Shown here piece by piece: positions 36,529 to 49,104 of a stretch of 64,000 nucleotides of DNA. The DNA lies in contig CM059562.1 of the NCBI GenBank assembly GCA_030386875.1, positions 73,530,201 to 73,594,200 of the forward strand. The letters are read 5' to 3'. The notes under the pieces were generated by a model, which was given only the letters and a program-made list of their open reading frames with translations, did not search any database and was not told the DNA's origin. The stretch is from Morinoia aosen (taxonomy: Eukaryota; Arthropoda; Malacostraca; Amphipoda; Talitridae). Each line of letters opens with the position of its first letter. Positions within the stretch are counted from its first letter, which is position 1. The position numbers and the translations under genes are program-made.

Positions 36529-38300
36529 TGTTGCGATACAGAGAAGAGGGTGGGTTTAGGACCCCCTTTCCATACGCTGAGGGAATTCCAACCCCCACAC
36601 ATGTTATAGTATTGTCCTTTATGCTTGCGTACACCTGCATACCAGACTTGGAGAATAAAAGAGTTAGCAAGATTAACACGAATTTATTGGGAAACACGTG
36701 GATAAACACACAAGGCATGGGGACGAAATAATTTGAAATGGCACAACTGCGTCAATGAAAAATACGTAAGTTTCTACCGCCACAATATTTAAACACGACA
36801 TCATACAAATGTGCTGCTTACCGAGCCTTCAAGTTACAAATACTCCCTCGTTGACAACGATTCACGCATCCACAGTAACAGAAATCATAATATTTGCGAG
36901 AGTAACACATCACGATTTAACCTGGAATTGTGACACGGTGTCGAATCATACAACGGGAAGTCGATCCTCGACTAAATAGACACAATAAATCGGTTGCCTA
37001 TAAAATTAGATGATTCTTCTCGATACTTTGGAAAGCACTTATCTGTGTGCTGCTCTACATCTGAAATTGAACTTCAATCACCACCTAAAAGAGCTCTCAC
37101 AACTATGAAACACTCGCACTTTTGATAATAAATGATTCACTGATGGACATTCACTGACGATGCTGTTGCTCACTGCTGATGTTCAGCGTCGTAGCTTTAG
37201 GTTTGCTGCAGGTGTAGGCTGATGTCTTGCCCGCGCTGCAGCGATGCCTCTGCCGCTCCCTCATCGTGCCGCCGGCATTCCAACTCGAGTTCACAGCCGC
37301 CGTGGTGCCTGGAGTGTCTTAAGAGTTTCAATGGCAAGCCACTTCACTGTAGATTTGCGTGTTGCTTTACGCATTGTGGGTGGACGAACTTAACTGTTTG
37401 CCATTTGCAATGTTGACGACTGCCGCTGAAGTTGACTGTCAGTTCGACCCCGATGCACAGATGTTGAATGCTCTTGGTTGAATCTCCGACGCGTTTATTC
37501 ATGACGATCACCGATGCGAGGCTGGTTTACTTCGATTAGGCTTCCTTTGTAAGACGATGCTTCAATGACTTCCGACGTCCAACGTTATTTTATGTGCCTC
37601 GAATTATTAACTTTCAAGTTGCAGTTGGGTATAAGGCCAGCCGACGAGGCTGGCCTATTGTGTAGAACACCCTCAGACGTCTTGCGCAGTCTCTCACGTG
37701 TGTTCAAAAATTCCTCCTCATGCTTCCTTCTACGGGCCTTATATGTGTTTCGCTTTCCTCTTTCTCGATCGTTCTCGACGCTTCTATCCTACAGAGGCAG
37801 CATCTGCAACCTCATTGGCGGAATCCTTGCTTATTCTGACGTCTGGGACTCTCGTTGGTGCGTGTTGAGACACACCTTCTTGCGTCATAGCTTTGGCGAG
37901 CGGCGATTGGCTCCGGTTGTGCGGCCTGTGTTCAGACGTCACGTCCGCCTCCTTGCCCTACAAAGCCTCGGCTTGGGTGCGCTTGTATCGTGCGTGTGTT
38001 CGTGTGTGCGTCGTTCTCTATGCCTGCGCTCGCCGCACTTGAGGCCGCGAAATCTGACACGCCCGCCTCTAACCCAAACAATCGCCGCTTGTTTTTCCGA
38101 CCGAACAGTGACGAATTGTCCTTACACACACGGATAAACTTTGGTCGACATTCTCACGCTCGAGAATAACAGTGATAACGGTTTTTTTTTTTTTTAGACA
38201 TTTCTTAAAGCGAAGTATAATAACAGTGATAACGGTTTTTTAGACATTTCCTAAAGCGAAGTATTTTCCAAAAATTGCACGAGTGAAGTATTTCCCCACA
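36529..38300. mobile_element. Left LTR (1,772 bp) of a coding-poor LTR retroelement
   Basis: The LTR begins TGTTGCGATACA and ends TTTCCCCACA, i.e. TG...CA. Apart from one T in a poly-T run (14 here, 15 in the partner), I saw no difference from 43311-45083. It contains a perfect 8-bp stem hairpin (37635-37655) just after GTATAAGG, and a 43-bp internal direct repeat near its right end (about 38168-38265). TATA-like motifs occur on both strands (GGGTATAAGG at about 37628 on plus; ATATAAGG near 37740 on minus). AATAAA motifs near the left end on minus hint that transcription may run right to left, but orientation is unresolved. A 190-codon open frame (37565-38137) lies inside and is probably fortuitous. 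Confidence 0.93.
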
Positions 38301-41300
38301 ATACCCGCATCGCCCCAGAAAAATTTGTGCCAACTTGCAAAGTTGGTGCAAATTTTTATCCGTTAATTTAAATTATAACCGTGACGTACCCTTTACGTTA
38401 AAAATTTAGAAAATATTCGCCCCCATTTTTCAATCCCTTCGCTTTTCCCGACATGAAAATATCCTTACATATCACCTCATCATTTACCTTCTTGTAACAC
38501 GCCTATGTTGACGCTTTTATAACAAAAATTCATTAATGCCTGACACACACTAAATAATTGAAACGCATTTCTTACACACATTATTTTAGTACGCAAATAG
38601 CAAAGAACACAGTAAAGGTACCGCACATATCCGACAACTTACACGCATCAAATAAAACACACACGACATATTATTCTCGAATTGCTCTCGGCAATTCATC
38701 GACATAGATAAACATATCAATTAGAGAACGAAAAATCGGCGAATTTGTTACAAGCAGAGACATCCTTTCAGCTTTCTCGGTTGCAATCCACCTAAAAACA
38801 CAATCTCCAATGGAGGTAATTTTCCGACCTCAAGTTTTCTTCCTCATAATTATCATTTCATCCTTTGATTCAAAGTAGACGTTTCCTTGCAACAAACTTG
38901 CTGTTGCTCCTCCTGCGCGCCTAGTTACAGCTTGTGGTTGTTGTTCCTGTGACTTGTTGCTCCTCGGCTTGCTACTGATCCTCGGCTTGCTACTGATTCT
39001 GGCTTGCTACTGATCCTGGCTTGCTACTGATCCTGGCTTGCTACTGATCCTGGCTTGCTACTGATACTGGAGAGGGCCCCCTGCTGAGAATCGAAGTTAC
39101 TGAAGCTTTTCCATAAAAAATTCATCCTTGGCGTCACGTGAATTCGTGGAAAATTCCGTAGATCCTCGTTGCGTAAACTCGCGGACAAATCCTGTAGATT
39201 ACGGCGTCAATACGCGTTGGACTCCCACGTCGGAGCTCATAAGCTCTTTCATTATAATTGTAGAAAATGAAGCACATTTATTTGCGAAGACCTTCAGGTT
39301 TTGTTCTCAGTCAGCTCGGCGCCTAGCATGACATCAACCCCTTAGGTTCGCGTTATAGTGCCAAGATCAACTTCCGTAAATACGCGTTTAATTGTCTAAC
39401 ATGGTTACTTGGTAATCGAGAGACAGCGCATTACATGGTCGCTCAACGTAAGAATGGTTCCTCGGTTTCCTTCAAATCTGCCTTGAGTGAGGCGGACGTG
39501 AGCTACGCGAAGAATTCCTCCATACACACATAAAATATTTAATTTCCGGTATCCTCAACCAACTCTAGACAAAGCCGAAATTCGTTCGACGGTGTTACTA
39601 ATCGGTCAAATCACCTCACAAGACTATATGAACATTATTACACATGATGTACGAACTCGCAGGAGATTTACCTTGTAGGCCGAAATCCTGAATACGCACC
39701 AATAAAAAAAAACACATATGCATTGGGTATTGTCAAGGCGTCTAACTTTACATTATACTCTGCCGCGAAGGCTTTTCTAACGATCAGACATTATGACAAC
39801 ACCGACACACCAGAAAAATTACACATACATTGGGTACTATCAGGTCATCGGACTTTACGTTATACTCGGCCGCGAAGGCTTTTCTAGCGATCCGACATTC
39901 TAGCAATACCGACATACAAAGAAATGCAGAAATAAAATAGACATAACACAAATTTATCCGATTCTCAGCCCCAGATTCAGAGCAGCACATTTAAATGATT
40001 CCACGTTGCTCGACGACATCGTTCGTACATACGATTTGTATATATTCTTTCTGTTTCGAAGTTTCACCAACGTCGTTAAACAACGCATTAAGGGAATTAT
40101 CACCCTAATGATTATCATGCCTACATGACAATGAACAAAAAATGAAATTAATGACGTATACCAATGATGTTTGAGAATGACCAGCGTCAGCGTCAACAAC
40201 ATTATGGGGAAAGAGTGATCAAGAAATTCCCACACCACGGCGCTGATACCTTCACCAGTTTGACTCAAATAACTCGTCATTTTGATACGACACATTTATA
40301 AATCAATGTTACTGATCATACTCTCTCAGACATTTCCTACTTTCAAATCCTACATTATAACCTCACGTAATACCACACCTAACTTCACGCACAAGAGAAT
40401 TTTATAGCCTTGGCTCAGAACGGCCATAAATTACATAGCTTCGCTGCACCGCAGACTGTCACGCTGATTCTTATTGTCAAGATAAATTCCATGTATTCAC
40501 TGCAATGCTTTTCATTTCAATTCTCACGCTGTATTAAATCCTTCTAACAGAAAATAAAGTCTCCATATGGAATATTGTACATTTCCGACAATGTGAAACG
40601 CTCATATTTCCGTGAAGCTAACTCGTTAACTTTGCCTAAGCAAGAACACACTCTCAGTGTTACACAATAATTCAGTTTGAATTACCGACGAGAATGGACA
40701 GCATCATTTAAGATTTTATAAAAATATTAAATGCATTACGCTTGCAACTTCAAAAACGAAATTTATACATCGAGTATTGTAGCTGACTTCATGAAATTCT
40801 CACTTTGATACAGCAAAAATCCTCCTTGATACAGCAAATCTCCTCTTTAATTTTCATTAACTCCTTAGGAACAAACTCCAATTGGGTGGTATATTCCAGT
40901 GTTAACAAAATTATTAAGAGTTTCAATTCATCATGGTGAGCATCAACTTGAAGGTTCCTATTCTGGGCAATCAACGATTTAAACAAAAATGCGAGCTCAA
41001 AATTCAATACGCGTTCAAACTGATACAGAAAATTTATTTTATCGGCGACATGTAACCGTTTAGACTACAAAAAAATTGCATTTAATCCACGTGTTTACCT
41101 TTTAAAATCTACAGACACTTAATATAATAAAATTCCTTCCTACCTGAAGGCAGCTAGGATTGAATAATCTTAAATTACTACGCTCTACTGTCGAATTCAC
41201 ATCAAAAGGAAATTTTCAAACATCATGAATTTATAAAAGTTAAGGAAGCAAAATTTTATGCTCAGTGAATTTGATATAAAGGTATGGATTAACTCATGTC

Positions 41301-43310
41301 AGGGTCGAAATGGATTGTATACTTGGCACATGTGAAAAATCACCCAAAATATTTAATGATTTTGGTGTATTATTATTGAAGCAATTATTTAAATTCTCAC
41401 TCTGATGTACTGGAGCTTATCACAATGATCTTGTGATAAGAAGAGGATGACGAATTTACTTTACTTAACACACGAGCAGCGGCGTCATTTCTATCTAAGC
41501 AAATAAAATTAGACCACGAACTGAATGCGCAGCATCGTAGAAAATCATCACTTACTTTAACACACTACATTTAATTTTTATCCTAAGCACCGTCACTTAA
41601 TTCATTCAACAATTTTGCAACAAGAATTTACCACCCCTTTGATAGCAAGGAAATTGATTCTCAAAATTCCCATTACTGCTTCTCAGCAGATGTCAATTTT
41701 ATAATTGAAGCACTCAGATATCAACGAGTGAAAATATGAATTATGTTGCTGAAGCTGATTGGAGAAGCTTGACGCACACGAGGCCCAAAATTTTTGCAAA
41801 TTATTTATAAGTGAGGTATCATTTAAAAGAAAATTCCAACTAGATTAATTACTGAATGTCTCAAAGCCCAGATAAATGTAAACTTGTTCCAAAGATTCTC
41901 TTAAGATGAGGCGGTGTTTGCTAAATTTACGGCGTTATTCTCCAGAGCCATCGCTGCACACCTAAATTCAGTTAAACCTAATAATTGTACACATGATATA
42001 AAATTCAACCAAAAAAAAATTTTTAGCACTCAAGAAAAATTTTATAGAACACAGCGTCAAGAAAATAGAGCAAGTATTCTCCTAGCAAACGCAGCAGAGC
42101 TTATCTACTGATGCACAATGATTATTTCTACTCATAACACATTCAACTGTAAATTTCCACTGAAGAATGAAGGACATTTAAATTTGATGACTCACTGCAG
42201 CATTTGACAGGATTTGATGGTTTTGGAAGTTCAAGAAAATTAGAAATGCTCAGGAAACCATGCTTCATTATTCTAAATAATTGGGGCTAGATTCGCTGTG
42301 GAAAGTTACATCAAGTCAACTCAGCATTATGACGAGCTTGAACACTTTGTGTAATACTGATGAAGTGAGTTTCTTATTTGATTTATAAAAAACTAATGTT
42401 AATGGATCACTCAGCTTCAAATGACTTAGTCTCGCTCGTTTAAATTAGCCACTTCAGGAGATGGTCTGGCTACGACCACAAGAATTTGGTTTATCGCCTT
42501 ACGAGCAGTGTCCAGTGCCTGCCTGTCTCCTCAAACTCTGGGCCGTCAATTAGACGGCACTCAAAAATGCATCGAGAAAAATTTAACAGGCAGAAATTTC
42601 TATTTAACATTGAGCACTTATATGATTGAATTGACTGTTTGATCATTACACACACAAAAAAAATATTCGGACACCGCATAAATCATTTAAAAAAATTCAC
42701 CCATGCTGAGAAATAGATATCACGAAGCACACAATCCAATTTGCATTTCATCCTGTTACGGAACGTGGCCAAATTATGCTGCCTCTCGGATGCACCAAAA
42801 AGAAAATGTGCCAAGAAGACAACGCTATCAATTGAACTTTGATTTAATATTTTCTCAAACAACATTAACTGAATTAACTCAGCGGCACGAGAAAACTGAG
42901 CAAAGATCTCGGAAAATATCAATTCCTCATAGCATTTCGAAATTAATGGCCATGGATAACACTTAGTCAAGTACACTTCAAATTAGGCGCTCAGATTTAG
43001 TCCGACTGCAGCTGCCAGAATCTCCATTTTATTACTCCGTCCTTCAACCGCGCGACCGGCGTTAGGCGTCGGTACAGCACGTCCACGGCACCGCTCTCTA
43101 CGTTAGAAATTTTACTCCAAGTTGGAATGCCCACGAAATGACACGGATGAATTGTACTTGCAGAAAATTCTGCTTAATTATCGAGCGACTATTTGACTGA
43201 ATTAAAAAAAAGAAGAAACAGATTTTTTAGACAACTGAAAATAATAAAAAAATCTCCATGTTGATATACAGACAGTACGCTTACATAGGACAATTAATAT
43301 ATATTTCTCC
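38301..43310. mobile_element. Internal domain of the LTR element, without intact gag or pol
   Basis: This is 5.0 kb of AT-rich sequence with no open frame above about 115 codons and no gag, protease, reverse transcriptase or integrase motif that I can see. Neither border shows a convincing tRNA primer-binding site or polypurine tract. A near-perfect 17-bp stem hairpin lies at 38320-38356, directly after the left LTR. Internal tandem repeats include a 17-bp unit at 38968-39069 and two roughly 110-bp copies at 39700-39915. Two minus-strand segments (40789-41068 and 39954-40295) have an envelope-like look (see separate entry). LTRs over 1 kb around a non-coding interior fit a LARD-like non-autonomous element. 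Confidence 0.75.
39954..41068 (-). pseudogene. Possible decayed envelope-like relic inside the LTR element
   Basis: Read on the minus strand, an open stretch at 41068-40789 (about 93 codons) has amphipathic Leu-rich sequence. About 0.5 kb further on, a 113-codon frame at 40295-39954 begins with a hydrophilic stretch and carries a long hydrophobic segment that could span a membrane, then a basic tail. The order and spacing (about 1 kb) recall the C-terminal half of an envelope-type glycoprotein. The 40300-40788 interval has stops in all three frames, so nothing intact remains. This rests on composition and layout only; coincidence is quite possible. Confidence 0.2.
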
Positions 43311-45083
43311 TGTTGCGATACAGAGAAGAGGGTGGGTTTAGGACCCCCTTTCCATACGCTGAGGGAATTCCAACCCCCACACATGTTATAGTATTGTCCT
43401 TTATGCTTGCGTACACCTGCATACCAGACTTGGAGAATAAAAGAGTTAGCAAGATTAACACGAATTTATTGGGAAACACGTGGATAAACACACAAGGCAT
43501 GGGGACGAAATAATTTGAAATGGCACAACTGCGTCAATGAAAAATACGTAAGTTTCTACCGCCACAATATTTAAACACGACATCATACAAATGTGCTGCT
43601 TACCGAGCCTTCAAGTTACAAATACTCCCTCGTTGACAACGATTCACGCATCCACAGTAACAGAAATCATAATATTTGCGAGAGTAACACATCACGATTT
43701 AACCTGGAATTGTGACACGGTGTCGAATCATACAACGGGAAGTCGATCCTCGACTAAATAGACACAATAAATCGGTTGCCTATAAAATTAGATGATTCTT
43801 CTCGATACTTTGGAAAGCACTTATCTGTGTGCTGCTCTACATCTGAAATTGAACTTCAATCACCACCTAAAAGAGCTCTCACAACTATGAAACACTCGCA
43901 CTTTTGATAATAAATGATTCACTGATGGACATTCACTGACGATGCTGTTGCTCACTGCTGATGTTCAGCGTCGTAGCTTTAGGTTTGCTGCAGGTGTAGG
44001 CTGATGTCTTGCCCGCGCTGCAGCGATGCCTCTGCCGCTCCCTCATCGTGCCGCCGGCATTCCAACTCGAGTTCACAGCCGCCGTGGTGCCTGGAGTGTC
44101 TTAAGAGTTTCAATGGCAAGCCACTTCACTGTAGATTTGCGTGTTGCTTTACGCATTGTGGGTGGACGAACTTAACTGTTTGCCATTTGCAATGTTGACG
44201 ACTGCCGCTGAAGTTGACTGTCAGTTCGACCCCGATGCACAGATGTTGAATGCTCTTGGTTGAATCTCCGACGCGTTTATTCATGACGATCACCGATGCG
44301 AGGCTGGTTTACTTCGATTAGGCTTCCTTTGTAAGACGATGCTTCAATGACTTCCGACGTCCAACGTTATTTTATGTGCCTCGAATTATTAACTTTCAAG
44401 TTGCAGTTGGGTATAAGGCCAGCCGACGAGGCTGGCCTATTGTGTAGAACACCCTCAGACGTCTTGCGCAGTCTCTCACGTGTGTTCAAAAATTCCTCCT
44501 CATGCTTCCTTCTACGGGCCTTATATGTGTTTCGCTTTCCTCTTTCTCGATCGTTCTCGACGCTTCTATCCTACAGAGGCAGCATCTGCAACCTCATTGG
44601 CGGAATCCTTGCTTATTCTGACGTCTGGGACTCTCGTTGGTGCGTGTTGAGACACACCTTCTTGCGTCATAGCTTTGGCGAGCGGCGATTGGCTCCGGTT
44701 GTGCGGCCTGTGTTCAGACGTCACGTCCGCCTCCTTGCCCTACAAAGCCTCGGCTTGGGTGCGCTTGTATCGTGCGTGTGTTCGTGTGTGCGTCGTTCTC
44801 TATGCCTGCGCTCGCCGCACTTGAGGCCGCGAAATCTGACACGCCCGCCTCTAACCCAAACAATCGCCGCTTGTTTTTCCGACCGAACAGTGACGAATTG
44901 TCCTTACACACACGGATAAACTTTGGTCGACATTCTCACGCTCGAGAATAACAGTGATAACGGTTTTTTTTTTTTTTTAGACATTTCTTAAAGCGAAGTA
45001 TAATAACAGTGATAACGGTTTTTTAGACATTTCCTAAAGCGAAGTATTTTCCAAAAATTGCACGAGTGAAGTATTTCCCCACA
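43311..45083. mobile_element. Right LTR (1,773 bp) of the same element
   Basis: This is the direct repeat of 36529-38300, offset by 6,782 bp and one T longer in the poly-T run. It starts and ends at the same TG and CA. Flanking TATA at 36525-36528 and 45084-45087 is a 4-bp target-site duplication, the size and sequence seen with many Ty3/Gypsy-class insertions. Near-identity of the two LTRs points to a recent insertion. Confidence 0.93.
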
Positions 45084-45223
45084 TATACAAAGGAATGAAG
45101 TTACATATATGTATACTATTCGCGTAATAGATTTTCATAGGAAAAGTTTACCCATTCTCGAAAATTATTCTAGCAATGCATTCCAAAAAATGATAATTTT
45201 TCTAGCAATGCATTCAATGTCGT

Positions 45224-45849
45224 TAGCCATGGTCTCTTCCGTTCTACTCTAGGGTCGTTGTTTAAGTAATGAAGTCATGCTGGCAAAAGTAAAAGTGTTC
45301 CATGATAATTTTGCTGTTAACTTGAAAAAATTGAGGCAGCAGTGGTTAAACAAGGAATATAATAGTAATGAAAAAGTTTTCTCAACCTTGGAAATTCCGA
45401 AGCCTAAAATGAACATTCCTCAAATTTAAAATATGAAGTCCATGTTCAATGTTATCATAGCCAACACTTTTTTCCTACGCTCGTATTTTTCTCTGCTAGA
45501 AGCTCGATTACTTGGCGTGAGCGTTACGTCAGTTCAGCACTTGCGAAGCTCTCCTAGCAGGGAACGCGTGTGCTAGAATGCCCTTAAAATCTTATTCTTA
45601 TCGCTATGTTGGCTATGATAACATTGAACATGGACTTCATATTTTAAATTTGAGGAATGTTCATTTTAGGCTTCGGAATTTCCAAGGTTGAGAAAACTTT
45701 TTCATTACTATTATATTCCTTGTTTAACCACTGCTGCCTCAATTTTTTCAAGTTAACAGCAAAATTATCATGGAACACTTTTACTTTTGCCAGCATGACT
45801 TCATTACTTAAACAACGACCCTAGAGTAGAACGGAAGAGACCATGGCTA
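45224..45849. repeat. Perfect 243-bp inverted repeat with 140-nt spacer (candidate hairpin-RNA locus)
   Basis: Left arm 45224-45466 and right arm 45607-45849 are exact reverse complements over all 243 bp (checked base by base); the spacer is 45467-45606. The outer ends are TAGCCATGG / CCATGGCTA. No target-site duplication is visible beyond a possible TA, so a simple DNA transposon is not obvious. In the left arm one frame (downstream of a stop at 45250) stays open for about 58 codons with ordinary protein-like composition, so the arms may derive from coding sequence. A transcript of either strand would fold into a long uninterrupted duplex. Alternatives are a foldback element or a recent inverted duplication. 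Confidence 0.9.
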
Positions 45850-46043
45850 TGTTGAGTTAAATCTGCAATTGCATGTGACTCAGAGTTGGCTTGAATATCT
45901 ATTGTTGTAGTAAGTCTCAAGTTGAATAAGATCCGAAGTTACGGAGACTCAACGTTGAATTACTTTAGAGTCAACATTGATTTAGACCCCGTCTCGCATC
46001 TGAATCAACAGTATCTGAAATTTGACGTTCAATTGTAAGCAAT

Positions 46044-46405
46044 CCCCTCAGGGGGATACAACTATTGTATCTATGTGAATTGACGCTCCCAGGGGGACTA
46101 TGTGAGGGCCTGAGCTAAAGGTTAGGTAGGCTTCTTTTTTGTTGTAATAAAATAGGTTTTTGTTTTGTTACGGACCATCTTTTTTCGGTTCACTGCTGTC
46201 CTGTTTTTCAGCACTTACTACTTTTTTCTTCAACTTTTTTCTTGTTTCATGAACTGCTTTCCTAGCTTACTGTTTCTGTGCACCATGTGCATATTTTCCG
46301 CGTTCCCTCAACTCCATACTAAATGGTGCCTTCCTCTTTCCTCTCTTGGAACATCTTTGTCGTGGTTAAGGGAGGCTAAAACTTTCTTATATAATAATAA
46401 TAATG
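46044..46405 (+). mobile_element. Short retroposon (SINE-like family), full-length copy with 11-bp TSD
   Basis: This 362-bp copy starts at exactly the same base (CCCCTCAGGGGG) as the 12117 copy and has an ATAATAATAAT tail. The target-site duplication TTGTAAGCAAT sits at 46033-46043 and 46406-46416. The identical 5' start argues for a defined short element, not random 5' truncations of a LINE. Confidence 0.88.
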
Positions 46406-46416
46406 TTGTAAGCAAT

Positions 46417-48929
46417 TTTGAAAATAGCAAACATTAACTGAAAAGTGCATTCATTTATCTTTAATCTAGTATTAATGAAAATTGAGTTTGTTTGTCTATT
46501 AGTACACCTCGTATGGTACGTTTGTTTAAGGAACGCTTTATATTGAGATTTTTTAAAAAACCCAACATGGTGTCATGCATCTCATGCATCAACTTTTTTG
46601 CAAATAAATGTTTTTTTTTCTTCATCTTCTTCTTCTTCTTTTTTCTTCCTACTGGTCAGTCAGTAGCATTATGAAAATCCCCTCCGTGGCCACCGATGGC
46701 TCACGTTGCGGTCAAAGTGATGAAAATATTACCCAATGAGATGACGATCTAGACCGAGGAAGCGTCGAGAGGAACATATCAAAAAAGCGTGTGTGAGCGT
46801 CAGCTGAGCTGGTGATAGGTAACCTGCTTGCTCCTCAGACCAGTGGCCATGTGACTCACGTCGCACGGTTGACTCATGCTCGGCCTCGATACCCCACACT
46901 CATGTGCGCTCAATACTCATGTACGCGTCTATATCATTTGCGCTCAATACTCATGTACACTGAACACTCATGTGCACGCCTATCTTCAGTGCGGCCGCCC
47001 ATTCCAAAGTACTTTTTAGTCTCTGAATGCAGGTTGTGTGGATCTGCGTGTCGTTTGTTGGGCAGTGCGGACACGTGCTTGTAGAAATGTTCATTTGCTG
47101 CATTGGTTATAACGTGACGTAATCATGTGTGTTCTGCCATGACTGAGCAGATCGAAGGCAAAGAGTTCTCTTTGGAATATGTGTGCACCGTGCCATCCTG
47201 ACTTTCGCACTTGGGGTGTAATGATAACGAAGTATCGGAAAATCTCGTGAGTTCACAGACTAGCGTAATTATTTTAATCGAATGTCTATTACTTTTTATC
47301 GATGTGCCAATCAATGATCAAATGACTACAGAATTTATGGCTCTGTGTAACTATTACATACCCCGTGCTTATGTATGGATGTGATTGTTATTATTTTATT
47401 GATTAAATACGTTCTTTTCAGAGACGTTCATGGTTAAGAGCTTCCTGGCTCACTATTTATTGTTCTGACATCCACCTGCGCTGTCTGAAAACCAGATTTT
47501 TCTGTTTGAGTTCCACACGCTTTGTAGATAGCGTCTATTGGTTATTAAAAGTGTAAAGAATGTATTTGATGTATTGGGTGCCGTGAAAGCTCGCGGTTTG
47601 AAAAACGCGGTAAATAGAATCAAAGTTTAAATTGAGGTACCCTCTAAGAAATACTGACAACTCGTCAAAATATAGGTGATAATTATTGCTGATGAAGGTA
47701 TTGAATGTTCCTGATTGTTGGAGAATGTATGAGTGATATTGTTTGTTGCTGAATATGATAGTAGATGAGTGATAAGTAGCTAATGAATTCACGAATCGGG
47801 TTATCTTACACATGGATTTACAGATTGCCAGTGAATGTTAAGAGTGATACCGATTACAAATGAATGTTATAGATGGTCCTGACAAGTAAAGGAATAAATA
47901 GCCTTCGTTGTCGAGCGATTCTGAGTTTTCCAACGACTCGCAAGTACGCGGCCGATGATGAGCTTATGCAGGTGAGATGAGTCACTGGCCGTGCTGTGTC
48001 ATGAGAGTTCTGGCTGTAATTTTCCTTGTATGCTCTAAATTTCTTGGTACAATATGTAGCATCTCTTTATTAACTTAAATTCGTTCAGCTCTTGAAAGCT
48101 CATTATGCAGTCGAACTTGCGAGGGCTGGTAATCTGTAGAGTAAACTTGAAAGAAATTCTGTTAAATATTCTCTGTTGTGGAAATTTTGTTGTGAATATT
48201 GTGTATCTCATTTATAAATAGCTCGCTAATCAGTTTAGAGCTTAATTACAATTTGTTTATTGTTTATATACTTCCGGCTACGGCTTGTGGGTTTTTAATC
48301 TTTTTTACAATGACTAAATGTTTTTTCATTTTCCTGTACACAGTCTGCCAGGTAACCATGCACAAAGGCATCGCAACGAATACCTTCAATTTACTTCAAC
48401 ATTGACTTATCAATAATTTCTCGTTCTAGCAAGTCAGGAGATTGTCTAGCGTCCTTAATGAAAATAAAATTTACGATGTTGCTTAATTGTTGCTCTCTGA
48501 TCTAAGTCCAGTGTCGCTTGATATCAGTGCTATCTCAATCGAACTCGTGAGCTTATCTTATGGTTGTTACTCACATTTGCAGTACTCTTGCTACCATCGA
48601 TTTTCTGATTGTGGTGTGAGAATGGCTTCCGTGTCCGTAGGTTAGGTTATTGGCCTTTAAATGTCCTTTGTTAGTGTAGGTCAATTCCTCTGCACGGGTG
48701 TTAATTCAAATTATTTTTTCATTTTTATAATGCCATTGTATTAAGATCCTGTGTTGATTGAGCTTGGTGTCTGTAACTGATATTTTTTCGTTACAGATGG
48801 TGTTTAGCCTCAGATTCACAACGCCTTCGTTGACAACGTGCAGACTTCTCAGCTGTCCTACCTGTCTGACATCTATACCCTATACCACGCACCCTGTAAA
48901 GGTGACCTACGACCATTATCTACGCAACC
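46417..48929. other. No gene seen
   Basis: Non-coding, with the pyrimidine tract at 46610. GTTAGGTTATTGG near 48640 is a minor TTAGG-like motif. Confidence 0.6.
46610..46650. repeat. Poly-pyrimidine (TTC)n/T-rich tract
   Basis: A T run followed by CTTCTTCTTC-type repeats; simple sequence. Confidence 0.9.
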
Positions 48930-49104
48930 TTCTCCCTCCAACCAAGTTGTGTCTTCGATATTAGCACGCATTATTTCGCATATCCACCCAAAATTGAGAT
49001 TAATTCCCTTACGGAACCTTCTCTCAACCAAGTTGTGTCTTCGGTGTAAGTACGCATTATTTCGCATATCCACCCAATATTGAGCTTGATTGCCTTACGC
49101 GGTC
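48930..49104. repeat. ~88-bp tandem duplication
   Basis: Two copies contain CAACCAAGTTGTGTCTTCG, ACGCATTATTTCGCATATCC and ACCCAA(A/T)ATTGAG. Confidence 0.92.

Noticed and set aside
37565-38137. 190-codon open frame present identically in both LTRs (also 44347-44919)
   Set aside because: Its identity reflects LTR identity, not selection. It starts inside the LTR, has no recognisable domain and lies in the GC-rich part where stops are rare. Not excluded, but unsupported.
36529-45083. Segmental tandem duplication instead of an LTR element
   Set aside because: The copies end precisely at TG and CA and are bracketed by the same 4-bp TATA, which fits retroviral-type integration better. An assembly check is still worthwhile.
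45224-45849. Tc1/mariner-type element with TA duplication
   Set aside because: The outer TA is part of the palindrome itself and the ends do not resemble known mariner termini. 243-bp perfect TIRs with only a 140-nt centre are better described as a hairpin locus until copies are compared.
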